Assembly (NCBI GenBank): GCA_047600605.1
Contig: JASGKK010000001.1
Span: 1,302,001-1,366,000, forward strand
DNA length: 64,000 bases
DNA from: CAYMZZ01 sp047600605
Lineage (GTDB): Bacteria; Bacteroidota; Bacteroidia; Chitinophagales; Chitinophagaceae
Direction of reading: 5' to 3'
Program-made: the position numbers and the translations under genes
The notes under the pieces: generated by a model
Databases searched by the model: none
The model's input: only the letters and a program-made list of their open reading frames with translations
What the model was told of the DNA's origin: nothing
Shown here: positions 28,301 to 36,014 of the stretch, piece by piece
Layout: each line of letters opens with the position of its first letter
Numbering within the stretch: the first letter of the stretch is position 1

Positions 28301-28497
28301 GAGTAGCGTCCGTTTTCGTCTGTAACGGCGGCGGAGACCGTCGAGGCTCCCGCAACCGAAACTGTTGCCGATGGCACCGGCTTGCCGGTATTGTCCGTGA
28401 CAACACCGGTAATAGTACGTTTAACCTGTGCAAAGAGCAAACTATTGCTCAATAGCAGGGCAAACAGTACCAATAAGAATCGTTCTGTTCTCTTCAT
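25363..28497 (-). CDS. SusC/RagA TonB-dependent receptor
   Basis: This 1044-residue outer-membrane receptor has a signal peptide (FLLVLFALLLSNSLLFAQ) and a carboxypeptidase-like domain (RTITGVVTDNTGKPVPSATV). The plug has LGEVVVTTALGIKRQKKSLG, and the barrel ends SFLFSLTLGF. It lacks the STN domain seen in the receptor at 11139-14549, so it is unlikely to signal to a FecR/ECF pair. A ROK regulator lies 78 bases upstream, which suggests transcriptional control by a sugar-binding repressor. The substrate is unknown, since no glycosidase is next to it. Confidence 0.95.
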   Translation of the reverse strand: MKRTERFLLVLFALLLSNSLLFAQVKRTITGVVTDNTGKPVPSATVSVAGASTVSAAVTDENGRYSISVDKANAVLVFSSISFGTKEVAVGSGNTLDVSLDLAATDLGEVVVTTALGIKRQKKSLGYAVQEIRGGVISDAKETNMVNALSGKVAGLQVVRSSNGAGGSSKIVLRGNTSLTGSNQPLIVVDGIPIDNFTGTTENGYWGAGFDRGNGLGDISPDDIESMQVLKGPAAAALYGARAGNGVIQVTTKSGRKQAGLGITASATYGVESIFVQPDLQNSYGQGLNGIFDNRATSSWGPKAEGQTVTKWDGSSAPLRIYDNVSNFLRNGTTQNYNLSFQQQVGATSVYSSFSRWDDKSILPGNRLERTNLMTRAISRFGTNNKWTTDVKVQYNNTSGFNRPINGRDNSSAFVMYMLPRSLDIRDFSAAADADGNMIWFGGSNAVNPYWRAKYDRNTDKRDRFIMTGSVKYNFTDWLDAEVRAGGDFYTTNTERKIYAGSPSPRTGRYEQGKQTFNERNFSFLVSAREENLFGKLGGNVSVGGNVMRQRWSMLNANSGELVVPNFFSLNNGVSNPTISEGLTERAMNSLFGTFGVNYDGYIYLDITGRNDWSSTLSKSNRSFFYPSFNLAVVLTDMLEKNGTRVPAWWSYGKLRASHASVGNDLSPYQLYNVYRIGKDPNGNTTANRDNVLRDENLRSELIKSLEFGAELRFFNSRLGIDFSWYKSNATRQLISLPMDPTSGYNSRLINAGDIENKGIELMVDAKVLANSNGLNWSIIANYSRNRNKINELSNALNVKEYTLGGFDDVFIRANTGSLYGDIYGTRYLRVTDQNSPFYGQLQLSSQGLPQRDPAIVKLGNQQAKGLIGVTNSFSYKNLSFSFLIDARIGGEIFSATHVALQSSGASAVTAPGGQRNDIVVDGAVLDGSGTPTKNTQSVSQQLYWSAISTANNLGIGEAYLYDATNVRLRNVQLGYELPRKVLGKTPIQRARVTLSCNNVWMIKSHMDGIDPESVFATGSNAVGFENGAPPTMRSFLFSLTLGF

Positions 28498-28575
28498 TGC
28501 AGTTGATTTTAAAGTTTAGATAAAAGCGTTTTCCGTTTAAGCCCTTATGTTATTTTCCGTAAATAACCCCATTCA

Positions 28576-29793
28576 TTATGCCGGCCATTTTTCAGCCAGC
28601 CGGCTGGCCTGTTTCTTCCGCTCTTTCACCATATTCTCCATCACCAGTGCGGCAGAACCGATCAACTCTGCCTGATACCCCAGGGTAGATATCTCCACCG
28701 TGGTATTGGCTGCCAGTCGTGGAATACAGTGCTTATTGAGCGCCTGTTGTATAGGCGCCTGCCATACCCTGCCTGCCAATGCACCACGACCACTCAGAAT
28801 CACCAGTTCCGGATTGACCAGGTGGATCAGGATAGCCACACCACGACCAATACTGTAACCAGCTTCCGAGAATAATTCAATCGCAAACTGATCTCCCATG
28901 GTAGCCGCCCGGATCACTGCCTCACAATCCTGTTCAAAATGCCCCGAAGGAAACTGCATACCCAGGTTCGACAAACGTCCCTTCTTGACCCCTTCGGCAG
29001 CCTTCTCCACTACTACCAGCAACGATGCTTCTGTTTCCAGACAACCCGTTTTACCACATTCACAGAGCTTGTTATTATTAAACATGGGCATATGGCTGAA
29101 CTCACCCGCAAACCCGTCATGTCCTCTGAACAGTTCACCATTGATCACCATGCCCAAACCAATACCCCAGCCTATATTGATCACCATCGCATTCCGCTTA
29201 TGCCGGGCAGCGCCAAATCTGAACTCCGCCAGGGCGATCAGACTCGAGTCGTTGTCGAGATAAACCGGCATTTCCAGTTTTTCAGACAGATACTCCGTCA
29301 GTGTCTGCCCTTCCGGAATGGCGTAGCTATAGTTGATCCCTTTATTAAAATCAATGAATCCCGGCATCCCTATCCCTGCACCAATGATCTTGCGACGCGC
29401 CACACCGGATTTCTCAATCACCTCATTCATTTTTTCGGCCAGCACTTTCACCACATCCGGATTATTGAACAAAGGCAATTCAAACCGCTCGATCTCTGTC
29501 ACATGTTCATTATGGATATCCATCAGGGTAATACGGGTCACCAACTGGTCCATAGCCACAGAAAGGATATATATGGTATCGGGTACGATAGAATACATGA
29601 CCGGTCTTCGTCCTCCGCTCGATGGAGCAAATCCCGACTCCCGCACATATCCTTCCGCAATCAGCTCATTCAAAATCTTCATGGTCAGCGGCAGGCTCTT
29701 CCCGATACGTTCACTGATGTCGGCGCAGGAAAGCGTATCAGAAAAGTAGAATTCGCGCAATACCAAACCCTTATAATATCCCTTCTTTCCCAT
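28576..29793 (-). CDS. ROK family transcriptional regulator
   Basis: This 405-residue protein has an N-terminal winged-helix segment (CADISERIGKSLPLTMKILN) with ELIAEGYVRESGFAPSSGGR, followed by a ROK ATPase-like domain. The domain shows GAGIGMPGFIDFNKGINYSY, NIGWGIGLGMVINGELFRG and the zinc site CECGKTGCLETEAS. Proteins of this layout (NagC/XylR/Mlc type) sense sugars or sugar phosphates and control uptake genes. It is directly upstream of SusC and SusD on the same strand and probably regulates them. The 199-base AT-rich region upstream should contain its promoter. Confidence 0.92.
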   Translation of the reverse strand: MGKKGYYKGLVLREFYFSDTLSCADISERIGKSLPLTMKILNELIAEGYVRESGFAPSSGGRRPVMYSIVPDTIYILSVAMDQLVTRITLMDIHNEHVTEIERFELPLFNNPDVVKVLAEKMNEVIEKSGVARRKIIGAGIGMPGFIDFNKGINYSYAIPEGQTLTEYLSEKLEMPVYLDNDSSLIALAEFRFGAARHKRNAMVINIGWGIGLGMVINGELFRGHDGFAGEFSHMPMFNNNKLCECGKTGCLETEASLLVVVEKAAEGVKKGRLSNLGMQFPSGHFEQDCEAVIRAATMGDQFAIELFSEAGYSIGRGVAILIHLVNPELVILSGRGALAGRVWQAPIQQALNKHCIPRLAANTTVEISTLGYQAELIGSAALVMENMVKERKKQASRLAEKWPA

Positions 29794-30092
29794 GTGTAGA
29801 TTTTGGTGTTGGTGTAATGAAATCTTCTTAAATAATTAACCTAAACTATTAAACTTTTTAAAAAAGGCAAAAAACTTCTTTATTTTTTTATAAACTTTCT
29901 CATTGTTTATAAATAATTTTTTGAAAATCATTGATTTAGATAAGTAAAAAGACTTATTTGTCCGGTCGTATTCTGCCTCAATTCTAATTAGTGCCCCCCA
30001 CCGGAATATTTGTAATTGTTAAATCCGCACCGATTCTCCCCGCCGGCTTACTGAACTTTTGTGCTTTCCGTACATTATTAGAAATTGGAGTT
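29794..30092. other. AT-rich divergent intergenic region
   Basis: This 299-base gap between the ROK gene and msrA is very AT-rich from 29820 to 29960, with several T and A runs. It must hold promoters in both directions. I found no exact TTTG-N20-TAnnTTTG match and no RNA gene. Confidence 0.5.
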
Positions 30093-30785
30093 ATGAATCT
30101 CATGCAGCACTATCAGATACGTTCACTGGCCGTGGCAGGCTTTCTTTGCCTGATCGCCCTGGCCTCCTGTGCGCAGAAACAAAAGAAGAAATCTATGACT
30201 ACACAAGTACAAGCAGCCGGCGCCGTAGCCGAAACTCCGGCCACCGGTTTAGACACGGCCACCTTTGCAAATGGCTGTTTTTGGTGCACCGAAGCCATTT
30301 TCGAACAACTGGACGGGGTGATAAGTGCCACATCAGGCTATACGGGGGGTGAGGTACCCAACCCCACCTATAAAGAGGTATGCACGGGCACTACAGGTCA
30401 TGCAGAATGCCTGCAAATAGTATATGATCCTAAAAAGATCAGTTTTGATGAGCTGCTGGAAGTATTCTGGGAAACACACGATCCCACTACACTCAACAGG
30501 CAGGGAAACGATGTGGGTACACAATACCGGAGCGGTATCTTTTATCACAGCGAAGAACAAAAACAAAAAGCCGAAAGCTATAAAGCAGCTCTGGATAAAA
30601 GCGGTGCCTTCGATAACCCGATCGTCACCGAGATCACTCCATTCAGCGTCTTTTATCCTGCCGAAGATTACCATCAGCAGTATTTCGATAACAACGAAAA
30701 CAACAATCCTTACTGCCGTATTGTGATCAGACCCAAGGTAGATAAGTTCAGAAAAGTATTTAAGGACAAGCTGAAGAAGAGTTGA
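30093..30785 (+). CDS. msrA: Peptide methionine sulfoxide reductase MsrA, lipoprotein form
   Basis: This 230-residue protein has a lipoprotein signal (FLCLIALASC, Cys26), so it acts in the periplasm or at the membrane rather than in the cytosol. The active site motif is GCFWCTEAIFEQLDGV, with catalytic Cys in GCFW. It is followed by SGYTGGEVPNPTYKEVCTGT and GHAECLQIVYDP. MsrA reduces the S form of methionine sulfoxide in proteins. I chose ATG at 30093 because the signal peptide begins there; the longer frame from 29991 adds 34 atypical residues. The stop codon lies inside the first heptamer of the following repeat. Confidence 0.93.
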   Translation: MNLMQHYQIRSLAVAGFLCLIALASCAQKQKKKSMTTQVQAAGAVAETPATGLDTATFANGCFWCTEAIFEQLDGVISATSGYTGGEVPNPTYKEVCTGTTGHAECLQIVYDPKKISFDELLEVFWETHDPTTLNRQGNDVGTQYRSGIFYHSEEQKQKAESYKAALDKSGAFDNPIVTEITPFSVFYPAEDYHQQYFDNNENNNPYCRIVIRPKVDKFRKVFKDKLKKS

Positions 30786-30956
30786 CAGTGAACAGTGGTC
30801 AGCGGATAGAGTTTAAAGGGTTTAAAGAGTTTAAAGGGCCTTCTGTTACTGAATACTTGTCCTTTTATTAACCTCTTTACTGTCCACTGACCACCGACCA
30901 CTGTCCACTGTCCACTGACCACTGACCACCGACCACTGACCACTGACCACCGACCA
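30782..30956. repeat. Composite heptamer and nonamer array at the msrA / T9SS gene convergence
   Basis: From left: heptamers TTGACAG, TGAACAG, TGGTCAG (30782-30802), then nonamers GTTTAAAGG, GTTTAAAGA, GTTTAAAGG (30811-30837). Finally there are eleven heptamers of the form CYGWCCA at 30880-30956 (CTGTCCA, CTGACCA, CCGACCA variants). The left end overlaps the msrA stop and the right end abuts the stop of the minus-strand gene. TGGTCAG is the reverse complement of CTGACCA, so the outer parts can pair. Confidence 0.9.
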
Positions 30957-32225
30957 CTATTGTTTACTGATCCGGGCACTGCTCACCGACTCCGGCAGAC
31001 GCAGTGCTGATATATAAAGACCGGCAGGGATAGCGTCCAGATTTTGTATGCGGATATTATTTTGTCCGGCCAGCAACTTTACCGACTGACGCATTACAAC
31101 CCGTCCATTATAATCAATCACTTCAAAACTACCGGTCTGGGATTTGGCTGAGGTATACTGCATCGTAAGCGCATCGGCCACCTGGGTGGGGAATACATGC
31201 AATTGCTGCTGAGCACCTGCCTGCTGGCGGAAACTGAGCACATTACTGTACTGCAGTTTGCCATCCTGGTGGCGGATTGCGAGACGATAATAAGCCACTT
31301 CCGCAGACTGACGGTCGGTATAACGAAAATCACGCTGATTATTTCCTTCCATATTTACCCAAAATTCCGCAACGGGCGCAAATGACCGGGGACTGGTTCC
31401 TTTTTCGAGTGTAACAGATACCGCATCATTATCTGCAGTAAGCATCCATTGCAGTTGGGTCTGCTGATTGGCAGCCACGCCACTGAATGATTGCAGGCTT
31501 GGACCAGACAATATAGAATTATCAGGATAAGTAAACCGTTTGAAATAAAGGCTGGCGTAGCGGGTGCTGTTGCTCGTAAGCGTGGAGTTTGCACCCACAC
31601 GATAGGTAAAGCTGCTTACATTGGCAGCACTTACAGTAAACATGACTTCGGAGGCCGCTGTATCAACCAGCGCACCATACAGGTAACCCGTAAAATTTTG
31701 CGCGGTGTAAGCCGTACCAGTTTTGGATACGGTGATATGACTGCTGGATGTATTAAATGTACATACCCCACCACCCATATCAATTGTATTCATTTCCATC
31801 AGCGTACGTGTACCAGATGTGCTGCCATCGATATCCAGGCCACTGGCATCGACCTGTGGCTGTGCAAGGAGTGTGCTGGTACCGTGGTTTACAAAATCGA
31901 TACGAAAATCAATATAACCGGTGCGGCCACTGTTGATCCGATACTCCGGTTGAAAAGCTTCTGCATAACCATCGGCAGTACGGTCAATATTCTGCAGACT
32001 GATACCACTGCTCATTGTCAAAATTGTTACCAGGGCATCCACGCCTGTGGTTACATTCGAAAACCGGTATTTGGCACCCACATTACGGTCGCTGCCGGAA
32101 ATCAGTGAAGGGGATTGAAAGCGGTAGATTGGAGCCTGTGCAGAAACGGCCAAAGCAGCCAGCAACAGGATAGTAAGAGCAAACACACGCGTCTTCAACG
32201 CTACAAGGGTAGAATTAGGTTTCAT
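30957..32225 (-). CDS. Secreted protein with a C-terminal T9SS sorting domain
   Basis: This 422-residue protein has an N-terminal signal peptide (ALTILLLAALAVSAQ). The middle is beta-rich with no recognised motif. The C-terminal 80 residues (LHVFPTQVADALTMQYTS, then GSFEVIDYNGRVVMRQSV and IPAGLYISALRL) have the layout of a type A T9SS sorting domain: a P-containing strand, a D-x-x-GR turn and a GLY-containing strand. It is therefore probably secreted through the outer membrane and anchored to or released from the surface. No T9SS machinery lies in the window. The function of the passenger is unknown. Confidence 0.8.
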   Translation of the reverse strand: MKPNSTLVALKTRVFALTILLLAALAVSAQAPIYRFQSPSLISGSDRNVGAKYRFSNVTTGVDALVTILTMSSGISLQNIDRTADGYAEAFQPEYRINSGRTGYIDFRIDFVNHGTSTLLAQPQVDASGLDIDGSTSGTRTLMEMNTIDMGGGVCTFNTSSSHITVSKTGTAYTAQNFTGYLYGALVDTAASEVMFTVSAANVSSFTYRVGANSTLTSNSTRYASLYFKRFTYPDNSILSGPSLQSFSGVAANQQTQLQWMLTADNDAVSVTLEKGTSPRSFAPVAEFWVNMEGNNQRDFRYTDRQSAEVAYYRLAIRHQDGKLQYSNVLSFRQQAGAQQQLHVFPTQVADALTMQYTSAKSQTGSFEVIDYNGRVVMRQSVKLLAGQNNIRIQNLDAIPAGLYISALRLPESVSSARISKQ

Positions 32226-32581
32226 GGTACGGTTGTTTTTAAAGGTTCAGATCAAGGGTAGGTTCTCAATAGGATCTGATCTTCAGGCGCGGGATTGTTA
32301 CAAACAAGGCTGGGATATTTTCTTTTCCAACTATCGGAGCTTTGCGGCGTAAATCAACCCATTTGCCGATGTGAAAGTATAGTCCCTTTTTATAATATGC
32401 AAGCCCCGTAAGGGTTTCGCCGTAGTGCCGCTGACCTAAAACCATGCCTCACAGGCCATTGGAAGCGTAAATTTTTTTTACAAAATATGGGAAAAGCCGA
32501 TCCCGTATACGTATTGCTACGTGCAGAAAGGATGGGAAAAACAACATCACCCCTCCGGTCTGTGTCATACAGACCGGCATT
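32226..32581. other. Gap with candidate structured RNA and a terminator
   Basis: This 356-base gap holds no convincing gene. At 32333-32462 three local hairpins can be drawn: ATCGG/CCGAT enclosing GGC..AAAT/ATTTGCC; CCC-GTAA-GGG at 32405-32414, with a GNRA-like loop; and GCCT-CAC-AGGC at 32446-32456, extended by CCA/TGG. A T-rich run follows at about 32469. The strand is undecided. It could be the leader of the T9SS gene (minus) or a small RNA (plus). I could not match it to a known riboswitch. Confidence 0.35.
32555..32577 (-). terminator. Terminator after the solute-binding lipoprotein gene
   Basis: CCGGTCTGT (32555-32563) pairs perfectly with ACAGACCGG (32569-32577). It lies 5 bases beyond the stop of the minus-strand gene ending at 32582. 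The U-run is displaced, with GTTGTTTTT further on. Confidence 0.75.
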
Positions 32582-34210
32582 TTATTCAATACGGGTGGTG
32601 CGCAGCTCGAGCAAATTGAGCGCATTGGGCGTAAATCCATTGACACCTGGCTGTACTAAATGCACAACCTGGTCGTACCAGAGGGGCACCACAGGCGCAT
32701 CCTGTATCACAACCTGATCGGCCTGCCGGTACAATACATAACGGATGCTGTCATTTTCTTCTGCGAGTGCCTGCTCAAACAGGGCATCAAAGCGGGGGTT
32801 GCGGTAACGGGTATAATTGGGTGGTGCGGGGTTGCGGGAATAAAATACGGAGAGATAGTTTTCTGCATCGGGATAGTCGGCAATCCAGCTGGCTCTGAAG
32901 AAAAGTGCACGCCCCTGAGCAGTCATATCCAGCAGCAATGCTTTCTGTACGGTTTCGACCTGTACGGGTATCCCCAGTTCACCCAGCTGTTTGGCTATAA
33001 AATCAGCCATATCTGCATAAAGATTGATGGTCTGCAGTTTGATGACCGGCAACCCGCGGCCATCCGGAAAGCCGGCCTCTTCCAGCAACTGACGGCTGCG
33101 TTTGGGATCATAACTGTATCCTTTTACAAGGGTCGAATCGAAGGAAGGCAGTCCCAGGGGTACAAAACCTGATTCGGCGGCCGTGCCCAGCGAGTTGCGC
33201 AGGTACAGGATCATCTTGCGCCGGTCAAACCCGTAGTTGATCGCCTGCCGGATCTTTTGCAATCGCAATGGTGATCCGCGCAGCAACGCATTGGCCGTAT
33301 CCATGACGATGCCCAGGTATTCTATATTGAGATAGGGATGAACCTGCAATTGTACCTTCCCCTCCCACTCCGGCCGCAGTGTGCCGCGTTTGGTGAGCAC
33401 CTCGTCTTTAAAGGATGATTCTATATCATTGATAAATTCCAGCTTCTGCTGACGAAAAAGCAAAAATTCAGTAGCCTTGCTGTCATAAAATGTAACCTTT
33501 ACTCCATCGAGATAAGGCAGCGCCTGCCCGGCACTGTCCTTTTCAAAATAACGGGGATGACGTTGCAATACCAATGCCTGTCCTTCTTCCCAGGCCTGCA
33601 TTCTGAAAGGTCCGGTGCCCACCGGATGCCTCCGGAAACCAGTCCCGTAACCCTTCACTGCTTCCGGCGCCACTACAGAACAGTATTGCATGGATAAAAT
33701 ACCGAGGATGGGATTATAAGGACGCTGCAACCTTAACTGGAAAGTAGTGTCGTTGACAGCAACAAAAGGTGACACTGTATCTACTTTGCCATTGAATATC
33801 CAGGCACCAGGGCTGGCTACTGCCGGGTCAGTGATACGCGACAGGCTAAAGGCCACATCTGCAGCCGTGAGCTGCCTGCCCCTGCCACCGGCAAATACGG
33901 GGTCATCATGAAAATATACATCGTTGCGAAGGATGAATGTATAAACACGCTTATCCGGTGAAAGCTCCCAGCGGCGTGCCAGCGAAGGTACGAGCTGCAA
34001 CTCTTCATTTATTTCCACCAGCGTATTGTACAGCTGATGCACCGGCCACATAATACTCTGGTTTTTGGCAAATGCAGGATCCAGCGTGGCAATGCCGGTA
34101 TGTTCATTATAATGAAACACGCGGTGCCGGCCTGTCTGCTGGGTTCCGCAACCTGTTGCCAGCCATAGCAGCATCACGACGGCTACCGTCTGTATGTTTT
34201 TAATGCTCAT
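32582..34210 (-). CDS. ABC-transporter solute-binding lipoprotein, peptide/nickel family 5
   Basis: This 542-residue lipoprotein (lipobox LWLATGC) is an SBP_bac_5 protein. It has TLDPAFAKNQSIMWPVHQLY near the N-terminus and SLARRWELSPDKRVYTFILR. The block AADVAFSLSRITDP is followed by GTGPFRMQAWEEGQALVLQR. Family members bind oligopeptides, nickel or other small solutes and deliver them to an ABC permease. No permease or ATPase gene lies nearby, which is unusual. In Bacteroidota, orphan copies may act with distant transporters. It is divergent from the M1 peptidase gene with 44 bases between starts. Confidence 0.9.
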   Translation of the reverse strand: MSIKNIQTVAVVMLLWLATGCGTQQTGRHRVFHYNEHTGIATLDPAFAKNQSIMWPVHQLYNTLVEINEELQLVPSLARRWELSPDKRVYTFILRNDVYFHDDPVFAGGRGRQLTAADVAFSLSRITDPAVASPGAWIFNGKVDTVSPFVAVNDTTFQLRLQRPYNPILGILSMQYCSVVAPEAVKGYGTGFRRHPVGTGPFRMQAWEEGQALVLQRHPRYFEKDSAGQALPYLDGVKVTFYDSKATEFLLFRQQKLEFINDIESSFKDEVLTKRGTLRPEWEGKVQLQVHPYLNIEYLGIVMDTANALLRGSPLRLQKIRQAINYGFDRRKMILYLRNSLGTAAESGFVPLGLPSFDSTLVKGYSYDPKRSRQLLEEAGFPDGRGLPVIKLQTINLYADMADFIAKQLGELGIPVQVETVQKALLLDMTAQGRALFFRASWIADYPDAENYLSVFYSRNPAPPNYTRYRNPRFDALFEQALAEENDSIRYVLYRQADQVVIQDAPVVPLWYDQVVHLVQPGVNGFTPNALNLLELRTTRIE

Positions 34211-34254
34211 ATTACTATTGAACAGCTAAATTTACAATTCAAACTCATGTAAAC

Positions 34255-35925
34255 GTGAAATACTTATTCGTATCACTGCTTGCCCTCTTCGTTGCTGTTT
34301 TTTCTCATGCCCAGTATACACACCAGGATACCCTCCGCGGCTCCAATGGAAGCGGACGCAGCTGGTGGGATGTGCAGCAGTACCATATCAATGTAGCGGT
34401 TGATATTGATAATAAAACCATCAAAGGTACCAACCGTATCAATTTCAATATTACCAATGGAGGCAAAAACAAGGTGATGCAACTGGATATGCAGATGCCG
34501 ATGCGTATTGACCGTATTGAGTTTGTACAAATGAAATACGGCACACTCCCCTTCCGTCGCGAAGGCAATGTATGCTGGGTCGACTTTGGCGAACGTGAAT
34601 TTAAAACAGGTGATACCGCGCAGGCCATCATTGTACATTTCAGTGGCAAACCACGTGCTGCGGTACGTGCTCCCTGGGATGGCGGCTGGGTATGGGCTAA
34701 AGATGCCAAAGGCCGTCCCTGGGTTACAGTAGCCTGCCAGGGACTCGGAGCCAGTGTATGGTACCCCTGCAAAGACATACAGTCTGACGAACCCGATAAC
34801 GGAGCCACACTGGGCATCACGGTACCCGATAGCCTGGTAGCTGTCGGCAATGGCCGGCTCATTAAGAAAACACCGCATGCAGACAGCACACTCACCTGGC
34901 TGTGGGAAGTAAAAAACCCGATCAACAATTATAATATCATTCCTTATATCGGCAAATATGTAAACTGGGAAGAAAAATTTGCCGGTGCCAAAGGCGAACT
35001 CGATTGCAGCTACTGGGTACTGGATTATAACCTCGAAAAAGCCCGCACTCATTTTGAACGCGATACCAAACCGATGTTATCCTGCTTCGAAGACTGGTTT
35101 GGCCCCTATCCTTTTTATGAGGATAGCTACAAAATGGTCGAAGCCCCACATCTCGGCATGGAACACCAGAGCGCTGTCGCATACGGCAACCAGTACAAAG
35201 ATGGCTACCTGGGTATGGATCTTTCGGGTACCGGATGGGGACTGAAATGGGATTATATCATTGTACACGAATCGGGTCATGAATGGTTTGCCAACAATAT
35301 TACCACCAAAGACATTGCGGACATGTGGGTACATGAAGGCTTTACCACCTATTCGGAAGTATTGTATGTGGAATGCCGGTTTGGTAAAAAAGCAGCTGAT
35401 GAATATTGCCAGGGATTACGCACGGGTATCGAAAACAATGGTCCTGTTATTGGCCCATATGGTGTAAACAAAGAAGGGAGCGGTGACATGTATCCCAAAG
35501 GTGCCAATATGATCCATACCATCCGGCAGATCATCAATGATGATGCAAAATTCAAAGCTATACTGCGGGGACTCAATCAGACCTACTATCACAAGATCAC
35601 CAGTTCTGCCGAAGTGGAACAATATATCATCCGCCAGTCGGGCAAAAAACTGGAAAAAGTATTTGATCAGTATCTGCGTACTGCCAAAGTACCATTGCTG
35701 GAATATCAACTGATCGCGAAGAAAGGCGTGCCTGGTTCCTATACCTTACGTTTCCGCTGGAACAATGTGATAGAAGGCTTTGCCATGCCGGTACGCATTT
35801 ACATTGATAAAAAACCTGTGTGGATCACTCCCAAAACCGCTTACCAGACCATTACCATCAAGGCAAAAAGCAACAAATCGCTTGAAGTAGATCCCAATTT
35901 TTATATCATCAGTCAGCAACAGTAG
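34255..35925 (+). CDS. M1 family zinc metallopeptidase
   Basis: This 556-residue protein has a signal peptide (KYLFVSLLALFVAVFSHA) and an M1 aminopeptidase-type fold. The zinc site is HESGH at residues 338-342 with the third ligand in WVHEGFTTYSE, and GMEHQSAVAYGNQY is a GAMEN-like exopeptidase loop. It ends after the catalytic and short helical region, lacking the large C-terminal domain of PepN. It would trim peptides in the periplasm. The start is GTG at 34255, with no ATG that keeps the signal peptide. A perfect 12-bp terminator follows. Confidence 0.92.
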   Translation: MKYLFVSLLALFVAVFSHAQYTHQDTLRGSNGSGRSWWDVQQYHINVAVDIDNKTIKGTNRINFNITNGGKNKVMQLDMQMPMRIDRIEFVQMKYGTLPFRREGNVCWVDFGEREFKTGDTAQAIIVHFSGKPRAAVRAPWDGGWVWAKDAKGRPWVTVACQGLGASVWYPCKDIQSDEPDNGATLGITVPDSLVAVGNGRLIKKTPHADSTLTWLWEVKNPINNYNIIPYIGKYVNWEEKFAGAKGELDCSYWVLDYNLEKARTHFERDTKPMLSCFEDWFGPYPFYEDSYKMVEAPHLGMEHQSAVAYGNQYKDGYLGMDLSGTGWGLKWDYIIVHESGHEWFANNITTKDIADMWVHEGFTTYSEVLYVECRFGKKAADEYCQGLRTGIENNGPVIGPYGVNKEGSGDMYPKGANMIHTIRQIINDDAKFKAILRGLNQTYYHKITSSAEVEQYIIRQSGKKLEKVFDQYLRTAKVPLLEYQLIAKKGVPGSYTLRFRWNNVIEGFAMPVRIYIDKKPVWITPKTAYQTITIKAKSNKSLEVDPNFYIISQQQ

Positions 35926-35941
35926 ATAATAAAGCTATCGC

Positions 35942-35975
35942 AATGCCCTTTCATTCATACCGGTGAAAGGGCATT
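35942..35975 (+). terminator. Terminator after the M1 peptidase gene
   Basis: AATGCCCTTTCA (35942-35953) pairs perfectly with TGAAAGGGCATT (35964-35975) around a 10-base loop. It is followed by TATTATGG. Confidence 0.85.
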
Positions 35976-36014
35976 TATTATGGCGCATTCCATTTTCCAG
36001 TTACCTTTACCTCC

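Noticed and set aside
30880..30956. Tandem repeat considered as a CRISPR array
   Set aside because: The 7-base units are contiguous with no spacers, and no cas genes are present.
32226..32581. TPP or cobalamin riboswitch in this gap
   Set aside because: The CTGAGA/ACCTGA and GCCACTG cores are absent.
34273..35052. 259-residue minus-strand frame opposite the M1 peptidase
   Set aside because: The plus strand carries the zinc motif and signal peptide; the antisense frame has no family-like features.
36002..36009. TACCTTTA as a flippase promoter
   Set aside because: It has one mismatch and lies only 5 bases from the start codon, too close for a -7 box.
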